From CBDCHC01 sp965217075 (GTDB lineage Bacteria > Pseudomonadota > Gammaproteobacteria > PS1 > Pseudothioglobaceae), in NCBI GenBank assembly GCA_965217075.1, contig CBDCHC010000013.1, positions 1 through 64,000 on the forward strand: DNA of 64,000 nucleotides. Direction: 5' to 3'. A model generated the notes under the pieces. It ran no database searches. It was given only the letters and a program-made list of their open reading frames with translations, and was not told the origin of the DNA. The translations under genes and the position numbers were made by a program. Of this stretch, positions 27,848 to 34,882 are shown piece by piece. The stretch's first letter is position 1. Each line of letters opens with the position of its first letter.

Positions 27848-28094
27848 TTAGTTTGTGCAACAAAGCGATTTGTCTTGCTCTTTCTTTAAGATGTTTTTTA
27901 TGTTCTATCAACTTTTGCTCTTTTTTCTTTTTTTCTATTTGAGAAGGTACTATAAAGTTTGTATAGTACAGCATAGATAAACAGACCATAGCAATAGTAA
28001 TAATGGTAAAAAAGTTATTTATAACTAAACTTTGACTTTTTTCTATTTTTATACCATTTTCTTGAAGATGCTTTATTTTATCGATTCTATCCAT
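27834..28094 (-). CDS. Small membrane protein of unknown function
   Basis: 86 residues with one membrane helix (about residues 26-48) and a long basic tail rich in Lys, Gln and Glu that may form a coiled coil (about 52-84). It lies between the mdh fragment and the rhomboid gene and overlaps the latter, so it was probably translated with it. No known family is recognised. Confidence 0.6.
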   Translation of the reverse strand: MDRIDKIKHLQENGIKIEKSQSLVINNFFTIITIAMVCLSMLYYTNFIVPSQIEKKKKEQKLIEHKKHLKERARQIALLHKLNDKK

Positions 28095-28112
28095 GTTAAA
28101 ATTTCTATTTAC

Positions 28113-28585
28113 TTAAAAAAAACTATTTTTTTCAAGTATATCTATACCCTCTTGTATTGAATTTACCGATAATTTAAATTTAGCTTTAGTCTTATCGTCC
28201 AAGTCAAGCTCTATAATCTTCTCTACTCCATTTTTTCCTAAAACTATTGGTACACCTACGGCAATATCTTTATAACCATATTCTCCATTTAATATAACAC
28301 TAGATGGCATTATTATTTGACTATTATTTAAAATAGCCTCAACCATAACAGATATAGCTCTTCCTGGTGCATAGTAGGCTGAAGTTCCAAGGTGTTTTAC
28401 TATTTGTGAACCTCCATCTTTAGTACGACTTATTATATTTTCCATATCTTTTTTTGTTACAAGTTGTTTTAATGGCACACCCCCAACTGTAGTAATTTCA
28501 GGTAAAGGTATCATATATTGACCATGATCGCCTATTAGCATAGGTTTTATTTGCCCAAATCCATATTTAAGAGTATTGTTGATTT
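28113..28585 (-). pseudogene. mdh: Malate dehydrogenase, C-terminal half only
   Basis: The open frame encodes the C-terminal half of an LDH/MDH-family malate dehydrogenase: LIGDHGQYMIPLPEI contains the catalytic histidine region, followed by GGSQIVKHLGTSAYYAPGRA and VGVPIVLGKNGVEKI. The NAD-binding N-terminal half, about 150 residues, is missing. Upstream codons stay open to about 28585, where the mdh similarity stops next to a REP-like element at 28594. It cannot be a working dehydrogenase. The sequence looks closer to Campylobacterota-type MDH than to gammaproteobacterial Mdh, by recollection only. Confidence 0.8.
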
Positions 28586-28593
28586 TAAAATAA

Positions 28594-28610
28594 GGGGACG
28601 CTACCCTTTT
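28594..28610 (+). repeat. REP-like element, left copy
   Basis: GGGGACGCTACCCTTTT stands 20 bp before the transposase remnant. It resembles the GGGGACAGGCTACTTT element found on the other side (28728-28743). Such motifs commonly flank REP-associated (Y1) transposase genes. Confidence 0.5.
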
Positions 28611-28629
28611 TTATGCTAAAATATCCATA

Positions 28630-28722
28630 ATGTCAAAACAACCAAGAAGTGTATTTGCCAATATTCCACACCATATAACCCAAAGAGGTAAATGTGGTAA
28701 CGATGTTTTCTTTTGTGATTAG
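28630..28722 (+). pseudogene. REP-associated tyrosine transposase, N-terminal remnant
   Basis: A 30-codon reading frame starting MSKQPRSVFANIPHHITQRG and ending NDVFFCD before a TAG. The IPHHITQRG segment is the conserved start of Y1-type REP-associated transposases (RAYT/TnpA-REP), where full genes have 150-300 residues. Only the first 30 residues remain. Flanking GGGGAC elements fit this family. It is a dead relic that probably marks a past insertion or deletion event. Confidence 0.75.
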
Positions 28723-28727
28723 AGAAT

Positions 28728-28743
28728 GGGGACAGGCTACTTT
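28728..28743 (+). repeat. REP-like element, right copy
   Basis: GGGGACAGGCTACTTT is a motif seen repeatedly near RAYT genes. It stands 5 bp after the transposase remnant and 15 bp before the cupin gene start. A weaker relative (gtgggacatttatt) occurs near 30353. Confidence 0.55.
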
Positions 28744-28758
28744 AATTAGGAAATAAAT

Positions 28759-29167
28759 ATGAAATACAATCTCACGTTAGCCATTCTTTTAATTTTTTCA
28801 TTCCTCGCTTTTGCAAGCGAAGGCAATAAAGTTACGAGTATCATAGCTGATGATATGGCTTGGGAAGAACTTTGCCCCAGGAATTTCAATTTCTCCGTTA
28901 TGGGAAGATAAGATAACCAAAGATACAGGGCTGTTAATGAAGTTTGCTTCAGGTTTTGTTGGTATCAAACATGGCCATAGCAATTCATATCAAGGTATTA
29001 CTGTCCAAGGAACTTGGCTGCATATAGATACTGATGGCACAAAGCATGTTCTACCTAAAGGCTCGTATGCTGATCAACCAGCAAAAGCTATACATTCAGA
29101 TCAGTGTGTTAGTGAGGACGCGTGCATCATATTTATCCATATGGATGGAAAATATGATTTTTTTTAG
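28759..29167 (+). pseudogene. Secreted cupin-type protein (DUF4437-like), frameshifted
   Basis: The first frame gives a signal peptide (MKYNLTLAILLIFSFLAFAS) and runs to ADDMAWEEL. The match continues in the next frame from APGISISPLWEDK to the end at 29167, with cupin-like parts such as MKFASGFVGIKHGHSNSYQG, GTWLHIDTDG and CIIFIHMDGKYDFF. One extra T in the TTT at 28871-28873 explains the shift. It is either a recent pseudogene or an assembly error. The GxHxH-type turn suggests a metal-binding cupin of unknown substrate. Confidence 0.7.
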
Positions 29168-29180
29168 ATAAGTCGGTAAC

Positions 29181-29753
29181 ATGAAATCAATAATAGTTAT
29201 ATTTTTTATCTTATCCATTGTAGGTTGTTCTAGCATTCAAACATTACCAGCAAATTATTTTTATAAAGGCAGTTATATAGATATCCATTCTCCAAATCAA
29301 GATGGATGGATTGAACTTGAAAAATCACAATCGAAAATATTATTTGGCAAAAAAGGCAAAGAATACAATGAAAGTTATGTTGCAGGAGTTTGGTTTTTTC
29401 CTTTAAAGCCTACAAAAAATAGTAAAGAATTTTTTCTTTTAATTAAAAAAGAAATGTTAAAAATCGGTAATAAAAATAGATTTACTGTTGTAGAATTTAA
29501 CTCTAAACTTTCGGAAAAAAGAAAATACCCTTGTGTTGCTGTAAAAAGTTTACTTAAAGACAACAATGCAAAAATGCTTCGTGAAAATGAATTTTTATTA
29601 ATGCATGAAAAAGCATTATATTGTAGGGACCCAAAAAAAGAGAAAGCTGCTTTTATGATTAAGTATTCATTTAGAGGGAAAAGTAAATACCCTAACTTAG
29701 ATTTAGAAGCGGATAGTTTTATAAACGGAGTAAAATTTAAAGAATATAAATAA
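29181..29753 (+). CDS. Lipoprotein of unknown function
   Basis: 190 residues with a clear lipoprotein signal: MKSIIVIFFILSIVGCSS, with Cys16 as the lipidation site. The mature part is basic with mixed strands and helices, and I do not recognise a family. It starts 13 bp after the cupin pseudogene and ends 6 bp before the attC-like site at 29760, so it may be the body of one integron cassette. Confidence 0.6.
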   Translation: MKSIIVIFFILSIVGCSSIQTLPANYFYKGSYIDIHSPNQDGWIELEKSQSKILFGKKGKEYNESYVAGVWFFPLKPTKNSKEFFLLIKKEMLKIGNKNRFTVVEFNSKLSEKRKYPCVAVKSLLKDNNAKMLRENEFLLMHEKALYCRDPKKEKAAFMIKYSFRGKSKYPNLDLEADSFINGVKFKEYK

Positions 29754-29759
29754 ATTTTT

Positions 29760-29799
29760 GCCTAACAAATCATTCCAGCCTAACGCTGACGCGTTAGCT
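29760..29799 (+). other. attC-like site (short or degenerate)
   Basis: It begins with GCCTAAC (29760-29766, fits RYYYAAC) followed by AAATCATTCCAGCC, which resembles the R''-L'' half of marine integron attC sites. It ends in GTTAGCT (29793-29799), which misses the GTTRRRY consensus by one base. Between them CTAACGC and GCGTTAG form a 7-bp stem with a TGAC loop. At 40 bp it is shorter than the usual 57 or more, and the half complementary to CCAGCC is missing. It is probably an attC that has lost its L' part. Confidence 0.5.
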
Positions 29800-29812
29800 G
29801 TAAGTAATTTTT

Positions 29813-30283
29813 ATGAAAATACGTAGATATAAGGAAAATGAAATAACAGATTTGTGGAATTTATATTTTAACACTATCCACAATGTAAATACAGCAGATT
29901 ATACTAAAGAACAAATAGATGCCTGGGCTCCGAAAGACCTTGATGAGTCTATATAGCAACAGAAGATTATAAATATTAATCCTTATGTGGTCATAATCGA
30001 ATCAAAAATAGTGGGTTATGGTGATGTACAGAATAATGGTTTAATTGATCACTTTTTCTGTCACTATAAATTCCAAAGAAAGGGCGTTGGTAGTAAGTTG
30101 TATTCTTGGCTAGAAAAAATTGCAATAGAAATAAATCTTAATAAAGTTTGTTCAGAGGTTAGCATAACAGCACGACCATTTTTTCTTTCAAAGGGATTTA
30201 AAGTAATTGAGGAACAAACATTACCCTTAAGAGGGCAGAATCTTAAAAACTATAAAATGAGTAAACAGCTGCATTGCAGCTAA
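29813..30283 (+). pseudogene. GNAT acetyltransferase with internal stop
   Basis: The frame from ATG 29813 reads MKIRRYKENEITDLWNLYFN to codon 47, meets TAG at 29954-29956 (codon 48), then stays open to TAA at 30281. The second part has the GNAT acetyl-CoA site (HYKFQRKGVGSKLYSWLEK) and a typical end (ARPFFLSKGFKVIEEQ). In relatives this position is often Trp, so a single TGG to TAG change would explain it. The total of 156 codons is normal for GNAT. A short protein from an internal start is possible, but the N-terminal strands would be lost. Confidence 0.75.
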
Positions 30284-30284
30284 C
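30278..30284 (+). other. attC R''-like half site
   Basis: AGCTAAC overlaps the stop codon of the GNAT frame. It is the exact reverse complement of the GTTAGCT at 29793-29799. In a cassette, the R'' sequence of its own attC is expected to match the core at its left end, so the pair frames the GNAT gene as one cassette of about 490 bp. The rest of this attC (L''-L'-R') cannot be recognised downstream. Confidence 0.45.
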
Positions 30285-30582
30285 AAGTGCTTGTATCTGA
30301 CCATGAATTAAAAAATTAGTTACCTCTTTTTTGCATAAAATTTACCGTGAGAGTGGGACATTTATTATGAAACTTAGTGATAAAACAGGTAGATACTTTG
30401 GTTTTAGAGTAGAGGTATTAGCGTGTATACTTTAATTATCATGATACTAAAAATACTTCTTTTTAGACGGCAGATTTGAGAACTGAAATTTGTTACACCG
30501 CTTTAGCAATTATGTTATTATATTTAATTTTTACTATTTTAAACTACCTTATAATACCTGTAAATCTAATACCTAAATTATT
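30285..30582. other. Gene-poor stretch with possible remnants
   Basis: About 300 bp between the GNAT pseudogene and the zinc-ribbon gene. A 22-codon frame (30367-30435, starting MKLSDKTGRYFGF) follows a GGGACATTTATT motif similar to the RAYT-associated elements. It matches nothing I know and is probably a remnant. No clear attC core or terminator is seen. Confidence 0.4.
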
Positions 30583-30798
30583 ATGCAAAATAAAATTACC
30601 TTAAAGTCAGTCTTAACTTGTCCTCAGTGCAATCATCAAACAACAGAAACAATGCCAACAGATGCTTGTGAATATTTTTATGAATGTAGAAATTGTGGTG
30701 TTATGTTAAAACCAAAACAAGGTGATTGTTGTGTATTTTGTTCTTATGGTAGTGTATCTTGCCCGCCTATACAAAGTCAAAAATATAATTCTAACTAA
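30583..30798 (+). CDS. Small GDCC-type zinc-ribbon protein
   Basis: 71 residues with two CxxC pairs (CPQC at residues 13-16 and CRNC) and the signature GDCCVFCSYGSVSCPPIQ. This small family occurs widely in proteobacteria, often near mercury or other metal transport genes. The cysteines suggest metal binding, but the function is not established. It is intact and is the last gene of the accessory region before the ribosomal protein genes. Confidence 0.75.
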   Translation: MQNKITLKSVLTCPQCNHQTTETMPTDACEYFYECRNCGVMLKPKQGDCCVFCSYGSVSCPPIQSQKYNSN

Positions 30799-31167
30799 AC
30801 TATTTAGATATTAGGTAATATTTAAGCATTATGTGCAAATAAAACAAAATTTATATTAAAAATAAAAAATATTTCATATAAGACTCTAAGGTTAACTTAA
30901 TAAGCTTAATAATTCACAAACTAGTAAAAAATGATTATTTAAGCAAGCAATTCAAAGAAATTAAGTTAGTCGTAGTATTGTAATTATTTTATTAGTTAAT
31001 GCTTTTAATATACAGTTTTTATTTATTTAATTACCTGGCTTAAATTTAATTGCTCATTAAACGGTAATAATATACATATATAGCTCATTAAATATATGCA
31101 TCTAGCCCTCAAACTTTATCTATCTATGATATGTATAACTATATTTAATTATTAATTATCTATAATT
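30799..31167. other. Intergenic stretch, no gene seen
   Basis: About 370 bp of very AT-rich DNA between the zinc-ribbon gene and the convergent rpsI. I see no reading frame with recognisable content, no RNA gene and no convincing terminator. It may be decayed cassette DNA at the right end of the integron. Confidence 0.5.
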
Positions 31168-31563
31168 TTAACGTTTAGAATATTGTTCGCTTTTACGTGC
31201 TTTTTTCTTGCCAACTTTTTTACGTTCAACTTTACGGGCATCACGAGTAACTAAACCAGCGGCCCTAAGATCGCCTTTTAATTCTTCATTATATTTAATA
31301 AGAGCACGAGTGATACCAAGACGAATAGCACCAGCTTGACCAGTATCACCACCACCTTTTACCATAACATTAAAATCAAATTTATCTTTGGTTGTAGTAA
31401 CATCTAATGGTTGATTAATAATCATTGTAGCTGTTTGACGACCAAAATACTTATCTATAGGCTCTTTATTAACAATAAATTTACCTTTACCTTTGCTCAT
31501 ATAAACGCGTGCAACAGATGTTTTTCTTTTACCAGTTGCGTAATATATTTGTTTTGTTGCCAT
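31168..31563 (-). CDS. rpsI: 30S ribosomal protein S9
   Basis: 131 residues with the family motifs YYATGKRKTSVARVY, VKGGGDTGQAGAIRLGITRA and the conserved basic end KVGKKKARKSEQYSKR, which reaches the P-site tRNA. It follows rplM by 19 bp, the universal rplM-rpsI pair. Confidence 0.98.
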   Translation of the reverse strand: MATKQIYYATGKRKTSVARVYMSKGKGKFIVNKEPIDKYFGRQTATMIINQPLDVTTTKDKFDFNVMVKGGGDTGQAGAIRLGITRALIKYNEELKGDLRAAGLVTRDARKVERKKVGKKKARKSEQYSKR

Positions 31564-31582
31564 AGTAGTTATTTTTTATAAG

Positions 31583-32011
31583 TTAAATATTAAGTGTTTG
31601 TGGTTGTTGTGAGATATGAGTATGTTCATTGCCAATAAATACTTTCATTTTTTTTGCCATTGCACGACCAAGAGGTCCTTTTGGTAACATGCCTTTGACT
31701 GCTTTTTTTATAATCTCTTCAGGTTTTTTTGCCTGTAAATCTTTAAAAGCTATTGATTTTAAATTACCAACGTAACCAGTATGATGGTAATATATTTTAT
31801 CATTAAATTTATTACCACTAACTACGACTTTTTCAGCATTAATAACAATAATGTAATCTCCAGTATCCATGTGTGGAGTATACTCTGCCTTATGTTTGCC
31901 GCGTAATCTTCTGGCTATTTCTGTGGCTACTCTACCTAATTTTTTACCAGCAATATCAATTACAAACCATTCTCTTTTGATATCAGCCTTTTTTATACTA
32001 AATGTTTTCAT
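31583..32011 (-). CDS. rplM: 50S ribosomal protein L13
   Basis: 142 residues with the L13 signatures WFVIDIAGKKLGRVATEIA, GDYIIVINAEKVVVSGNK and KGMLPKGPLGRAM. It is the first gene of the rplM-rpsI pair and is preceded by a 48-bp gap after ribF that could hold the promoter. Confidence 0.98.
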   Translation of the reverse strand: MKTFSIKKADIKREWFVIDIAGKKLGRVATEIARRLRGKHKAEYTPHMDTGDYIIVINAEKVVVSGNKFNDKIYYHHTGYVGNLKSIAFKDLQAKKPEEIIKKAVKGMLPKGPLGRAMAKKMKVFIGNEHTHISQQPQTLNI

Positions 32012-32059
32012 GCTTAAGTGTTGCGTAAAACGAAAATAAACGTGTAATTATACGCTAAA

Positions 32060-32962
32060 TTACTCAACAGTGAAGATTTTTTTTGCTAAGTTAATATCTA
32101 TAATTATTTGTTTTTTTAACTCATCTATAGTAGAGAATTTTTGTTCGTTACGTATTTTATCAATAAAATTAACTGTTACTCTATGGTTATATATCTCTTT
32201 ATTGAAGTTAAAGATATGCACTTCTAAGGTTGTATTTTTCCCATCAAATGTTGGCTTAGTGCCAATATTTGCTACGCCTTTATATGCGGTATTAGTGATG
32301 GTTATAGTTACAGCAAAAACCCCGGCTATTGGTAATAGGCGTCGTCCAAAAGCAATATTAATAGTAGGAAAACCAATAGTTTTTCCTCTGCCATCACCAG
32401 TTACAACTTTACCGCTAATATTAAATTTTCTGCCTAACATATGATTAGCTGTTTTTATATCACCATTATCTAGATATTTACGAATATTAGAGCTGCTAAT
32501 TCTAATATTATTTAAATACAAGGCGTTAATTACATCAATACTTATATGTTGTTTTAAAATATTAATATTTCCTGTTCTATTTTTACCAAAATGAAAATCA
32601 TCTCCTATTAGTAAGTATTTAATATTAAGTTGTTTAATTAATAAATTTTGAATAAAATCATTGGCTGATAAATTAGCAAATTTAGCATTAAAATTTATTA
32701 GTAATAATTCATCTACTCCAATGTTTTTTAAAATATTATATTTATCATTGCAATTGCTAATAGTGCTGATTTTTTTTTTTAAAAAATCATTAGGGTGAGG
32801 GTAGAAGGAAATTACCATTGTTGGTAAGTCTAATTTTATGCCTGTAGCAATAAGCTGTTGAATGATGCTGATATGAGCAGTATGCATGCCATCAAAATTA
32901 CCTATAGTTGCTACATAATTTTGCTGGTTAGTTATATTTTTTAAACCACGTGTAATTTTCAT
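32060..32962 (-). CDS. ribF: Bifunctional riboflavin kinase/FAD synthetase
   Basis: Makes FMN and FAD from riboflavin. The N-terminal nucleotidyltransferase domain has ATIGNFDGMHTAH, and LLIGDDFHFGKNR in its middle. The C-terminal kinase domain has GDGRGKTIGFPTINI and GVANIGTKPTFDG. The 300 residues are typical. It overlaps the metA stop by 4 bp, so the two are translated together. Confidence 0.96.
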   Translation of the reverse strand: MKITRGLKNITNQQNYVATIGNFDGMHTAHISIIQQLIATGIKLDLPTMVISFYPHPNDFLKKKISTISNCNDKYNILKNIGVDELLLINFNAKFANLSANDFIQNLLIKQLNIKYLLIGDDFHFGKNRTGNINILKQHISIDVINALYLNNIRISSSNIRKYLDNGDIKTANHMLGRKFNISGKVVTGDGRGKTIGFPTINIAFGRRLLPIAGVFAVTITITNTAYKGVANIGTKPTFDGKNTTLEVHIFNFNKEIYNHRVTVNFIDKIRNEQKFSTIDELKKQIIIDINLAKKIFTVE

Positions 32963-34014
32963 AAAATATTTTTAAGTGGATTATTAGCATCAATACCTTG
33001 CATAAAAGGCTCTTTAATATTTGCTCCTGTAGTTTGATAAACACAACCAATCCAATTATTAATAATAGAATTAGTAACGCATAACCAGTTATTGTTCAAT
33101 AATGGTGTTATAAGTTGTTCTGGGAAGTCTTTAATAGATAAATCATTAGTTATTAATTTATCCTTAAATTCTAATAATATTGCTATTGCTTGTTGGTTAA
33201 AATAATTTTTAGGAAACTTAGGGTAATTGCATTTATCGGCTAAAAAATTTATTATTTCTCGTTTATATTCTTTTAATATGCTTATAGTATCATATTCTGG
33301 GTGTCCTTGAAAAAATACCATTCTAAATAAATCTGGACTTACTGCTAAATGCACTCCACAATCACCACTTACTAAAATTTTAGCATTAGCAGCATTAAAT
33401 TGCTCTATATTAATTTGATTATAACGAGAGTGTGGTACAGATAATATTGTATCAACACTCCTAACTAATGGGTGTTTTCTATCTGTTACTTGGTGCGTAA
33501 ATACTCCCCAACATTTATCTGCCATTTTTATACGCTTTTGTTGATAAAAAATCTCCATAACAGCGTGTGTTGCCAAGCAAGAACAAAGAGTCGAGGTTAC
33601 ATTTATATAAGACCAATTAACAACCTCTTCTAATTCATTAAAAAAAACTGCTTCTGTTAAACATTCGCTTGAAACATTTGCCCCTGTAATTATTAATGCA
33701 TCTAAACCGTGTTTTTTAATTTGGGAAAAACTTTTATAAAATTTAGCAATATGTTGTGTAGTTTTTTTATCTCTAGTTATGCTGTTAAGAGTAAATGGAT
33801 GAAGATAGAACTGTGCTATTTGATTTGACCTGCCAATTAAACGAAAAAATTGCCTCTCAGTAGCTTCAAGTGCAGCATCTGGCATCATATTTAATAGACC
33901 AATATGCAGTTCACGGATTTCTTGATTAGTTGCTCTATTTTTAGATAAAACAATCTCACCCTCACCTTGTAAGCGTTTAAAAGTTGGTAGCGCTGAATTA
34001 AGTATTATCGGCAT
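32959..34014 (-). CDS. metA: Homoserine O-succinyltransferase (MetA family)
   Basis: Activates homoserine for methionine synthesis. The nucleophile cysteine region reads STLCSCLATHAVM, and the catalytic His and Glu are visible in VPHSRYNQI and GHPEYDT. The opening LNMMPDAALEATERQFFRL is diagnostic. At 351 residues it is longer than E. coli MetA (309), mainly at the C-terminus. The acyl donor, acetyl- or succinyl-CoA, cannot be decided by eye. It overlaps the genes on both sides. Confidence 0.9.
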   Translation of the reverse strand: MPIILNSALPTFKRLQGEGEIVLSKNRATNQEIRELHIGLLNMMPDAALEATERQFFRLIGRSNQIAQFYLHPFTLNSITRDKKTTQHIAKFYKSFSQIKKHGLDALIITGANVSSECLTEAVFFNELEEVVNWSYINVTSTLCSCLATHAVMEIFYQQKRIKMADKCWGVFTHQVTDRKHPLVRSVDTILSVPHSRYNQINIEQFNAANAKILVSGDCGVHLAVSPDLFRMVFFQGHPEYDTISILKEYKREIINFLADKCNYPKFPKNYFNQQAIAILLEFKDKLITNDLSIKDFPEQLITPLLNNNWLCVTNSIINNWIGCVYQTTGANIKEPFMQGIDANNPLKNIL

Positions 34015-34814
34015 TTTTCTTTAACTAAAGTAAAAAAATCTGCAGAATTTGTACACTTGTATAAATCATCAGCAGCTATAATAATTCCATATTTATTAGC
34101 AATATTATTATATTTTGGTAAACGATATTTTATTAAAAATGGAAAAATAAAGCGTACAAAATCATCTGGATCTATCTGTGCTACATAGCTTAATTTATTT
34201 TGTGTTAAATAAATAGATAATTGTTGTTGTAAAAAATCACTATTATAATATAATGGTTTAGGATGATTCTGTGCGCGTTTTATTAATTCATTAGTAGTAG
34301 ATTTATTAGCTTTTATATAAATTATTAAAGTTATATCTGCTAAAAAATTATAAATTTTATCATCATCTAATTCACACAAACTACCTCCAGCATCATTAAT
34401 AAAATTATCAATACCTAATTTATTAGCTTTATTGATAAATTTTTTAACATCTAACATAGTATTTTTTTCTGCATTTAGATGGAGCATTTGTCTATATAAA
34501 AAATCTTTTAATGGTAGACCGCCTAAATTAGGATTACCAATTTTTCCTAAAAAATCAGCAATTACAGATAAATTATCAAAATTAATATTATTATTAATAA
34601 TAATTGAGTTATTTTTAATGAGTTTTGTTAAATATTTATCATTTAACATATAATCAGTTATATTTTTTAAAATATAATTGTTTAAATATTTACTACCAAT
34701 TCTATAGTCAGCAGAGTAATGAAACCATTGGTTATCATTGCTTAATAATTTTGCTAAATGAGTTTTACCAACACCACTCATGCCTAATAGTGTTAATCTA
34801 TTAATACGCTTCAT
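34005..34814 (-). CDS. P-loop ATPase-like protein of unknown function
   Basis: 269 residues opening with a Walker A motif (LLGMSGVGKTHLAKLL) like that of shikimate kinase and other small kinases. A possible Walker B is weak (TLIIYIKANK). It overlaps metA by 10 bp, which suggests a shared transcript. I recall similar conserved ATPase-annotated proteins in proteobacteria but cannot name a function. Confidence 0.65.
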   Translation of the reverse strand: MKRINRLTLLGMSGVGKTHLAKLLSNDNQWFHYSADYRIGSKYLNNYILKNITDYMLNDKYLTKLIKNNSIIINNNINFDNLSVIADFLGKIGNPNLGGLPLKDFLYRQMLHLNAEKNTMLDVKKFINKANKLGIDNFINDAGGSLCELDDDKIYNFLADITLIIYIKANKSTTNELIKRAQNHPKPLYYNSDFLQQQLSIYLTQNKLSYVAQIDPDDFVRFIFPFLIKYRLPKYNNIANKYGIIIAADDLYKCTNSADFFTLVKEKCR

Positions 34815-34882
34815 AAATTATTATTTTACCGCACAAAATTTATTTACAATTTGATAAAATTAATTAAATTTTAAAACAATTG

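Larger units (their letters stand above)
22859..30800. mobile_element. Chromosomal integron with a degenerate cassette region
   Basis: The region joins a full-length intI, a perfect recombination core (GTTAGAC at 23961-23967), and about 7 kb of unrelated accessory genes between murF and rpsI. Genes 1 and 2 and the last five genes or remnants point away from intI, as cassette genes do. Typical cassette contents are present: a small lipoprotein, a GNAT, a cupin and a GDCC zinc-ribbon protein. Only two attC-like sites are visible, around the GNAT gene. The middle minus-strand block and the transposase remnant were probably added by other means. The right boundary is approximate. Confidence 0.7.

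Noticed and set aside
30367..30435. 22-codon frame MKLSDKTGRYFGF as a gene
   Set aside because: Too short, no family match and no clear conservation clue; kept only as a possible remnant.
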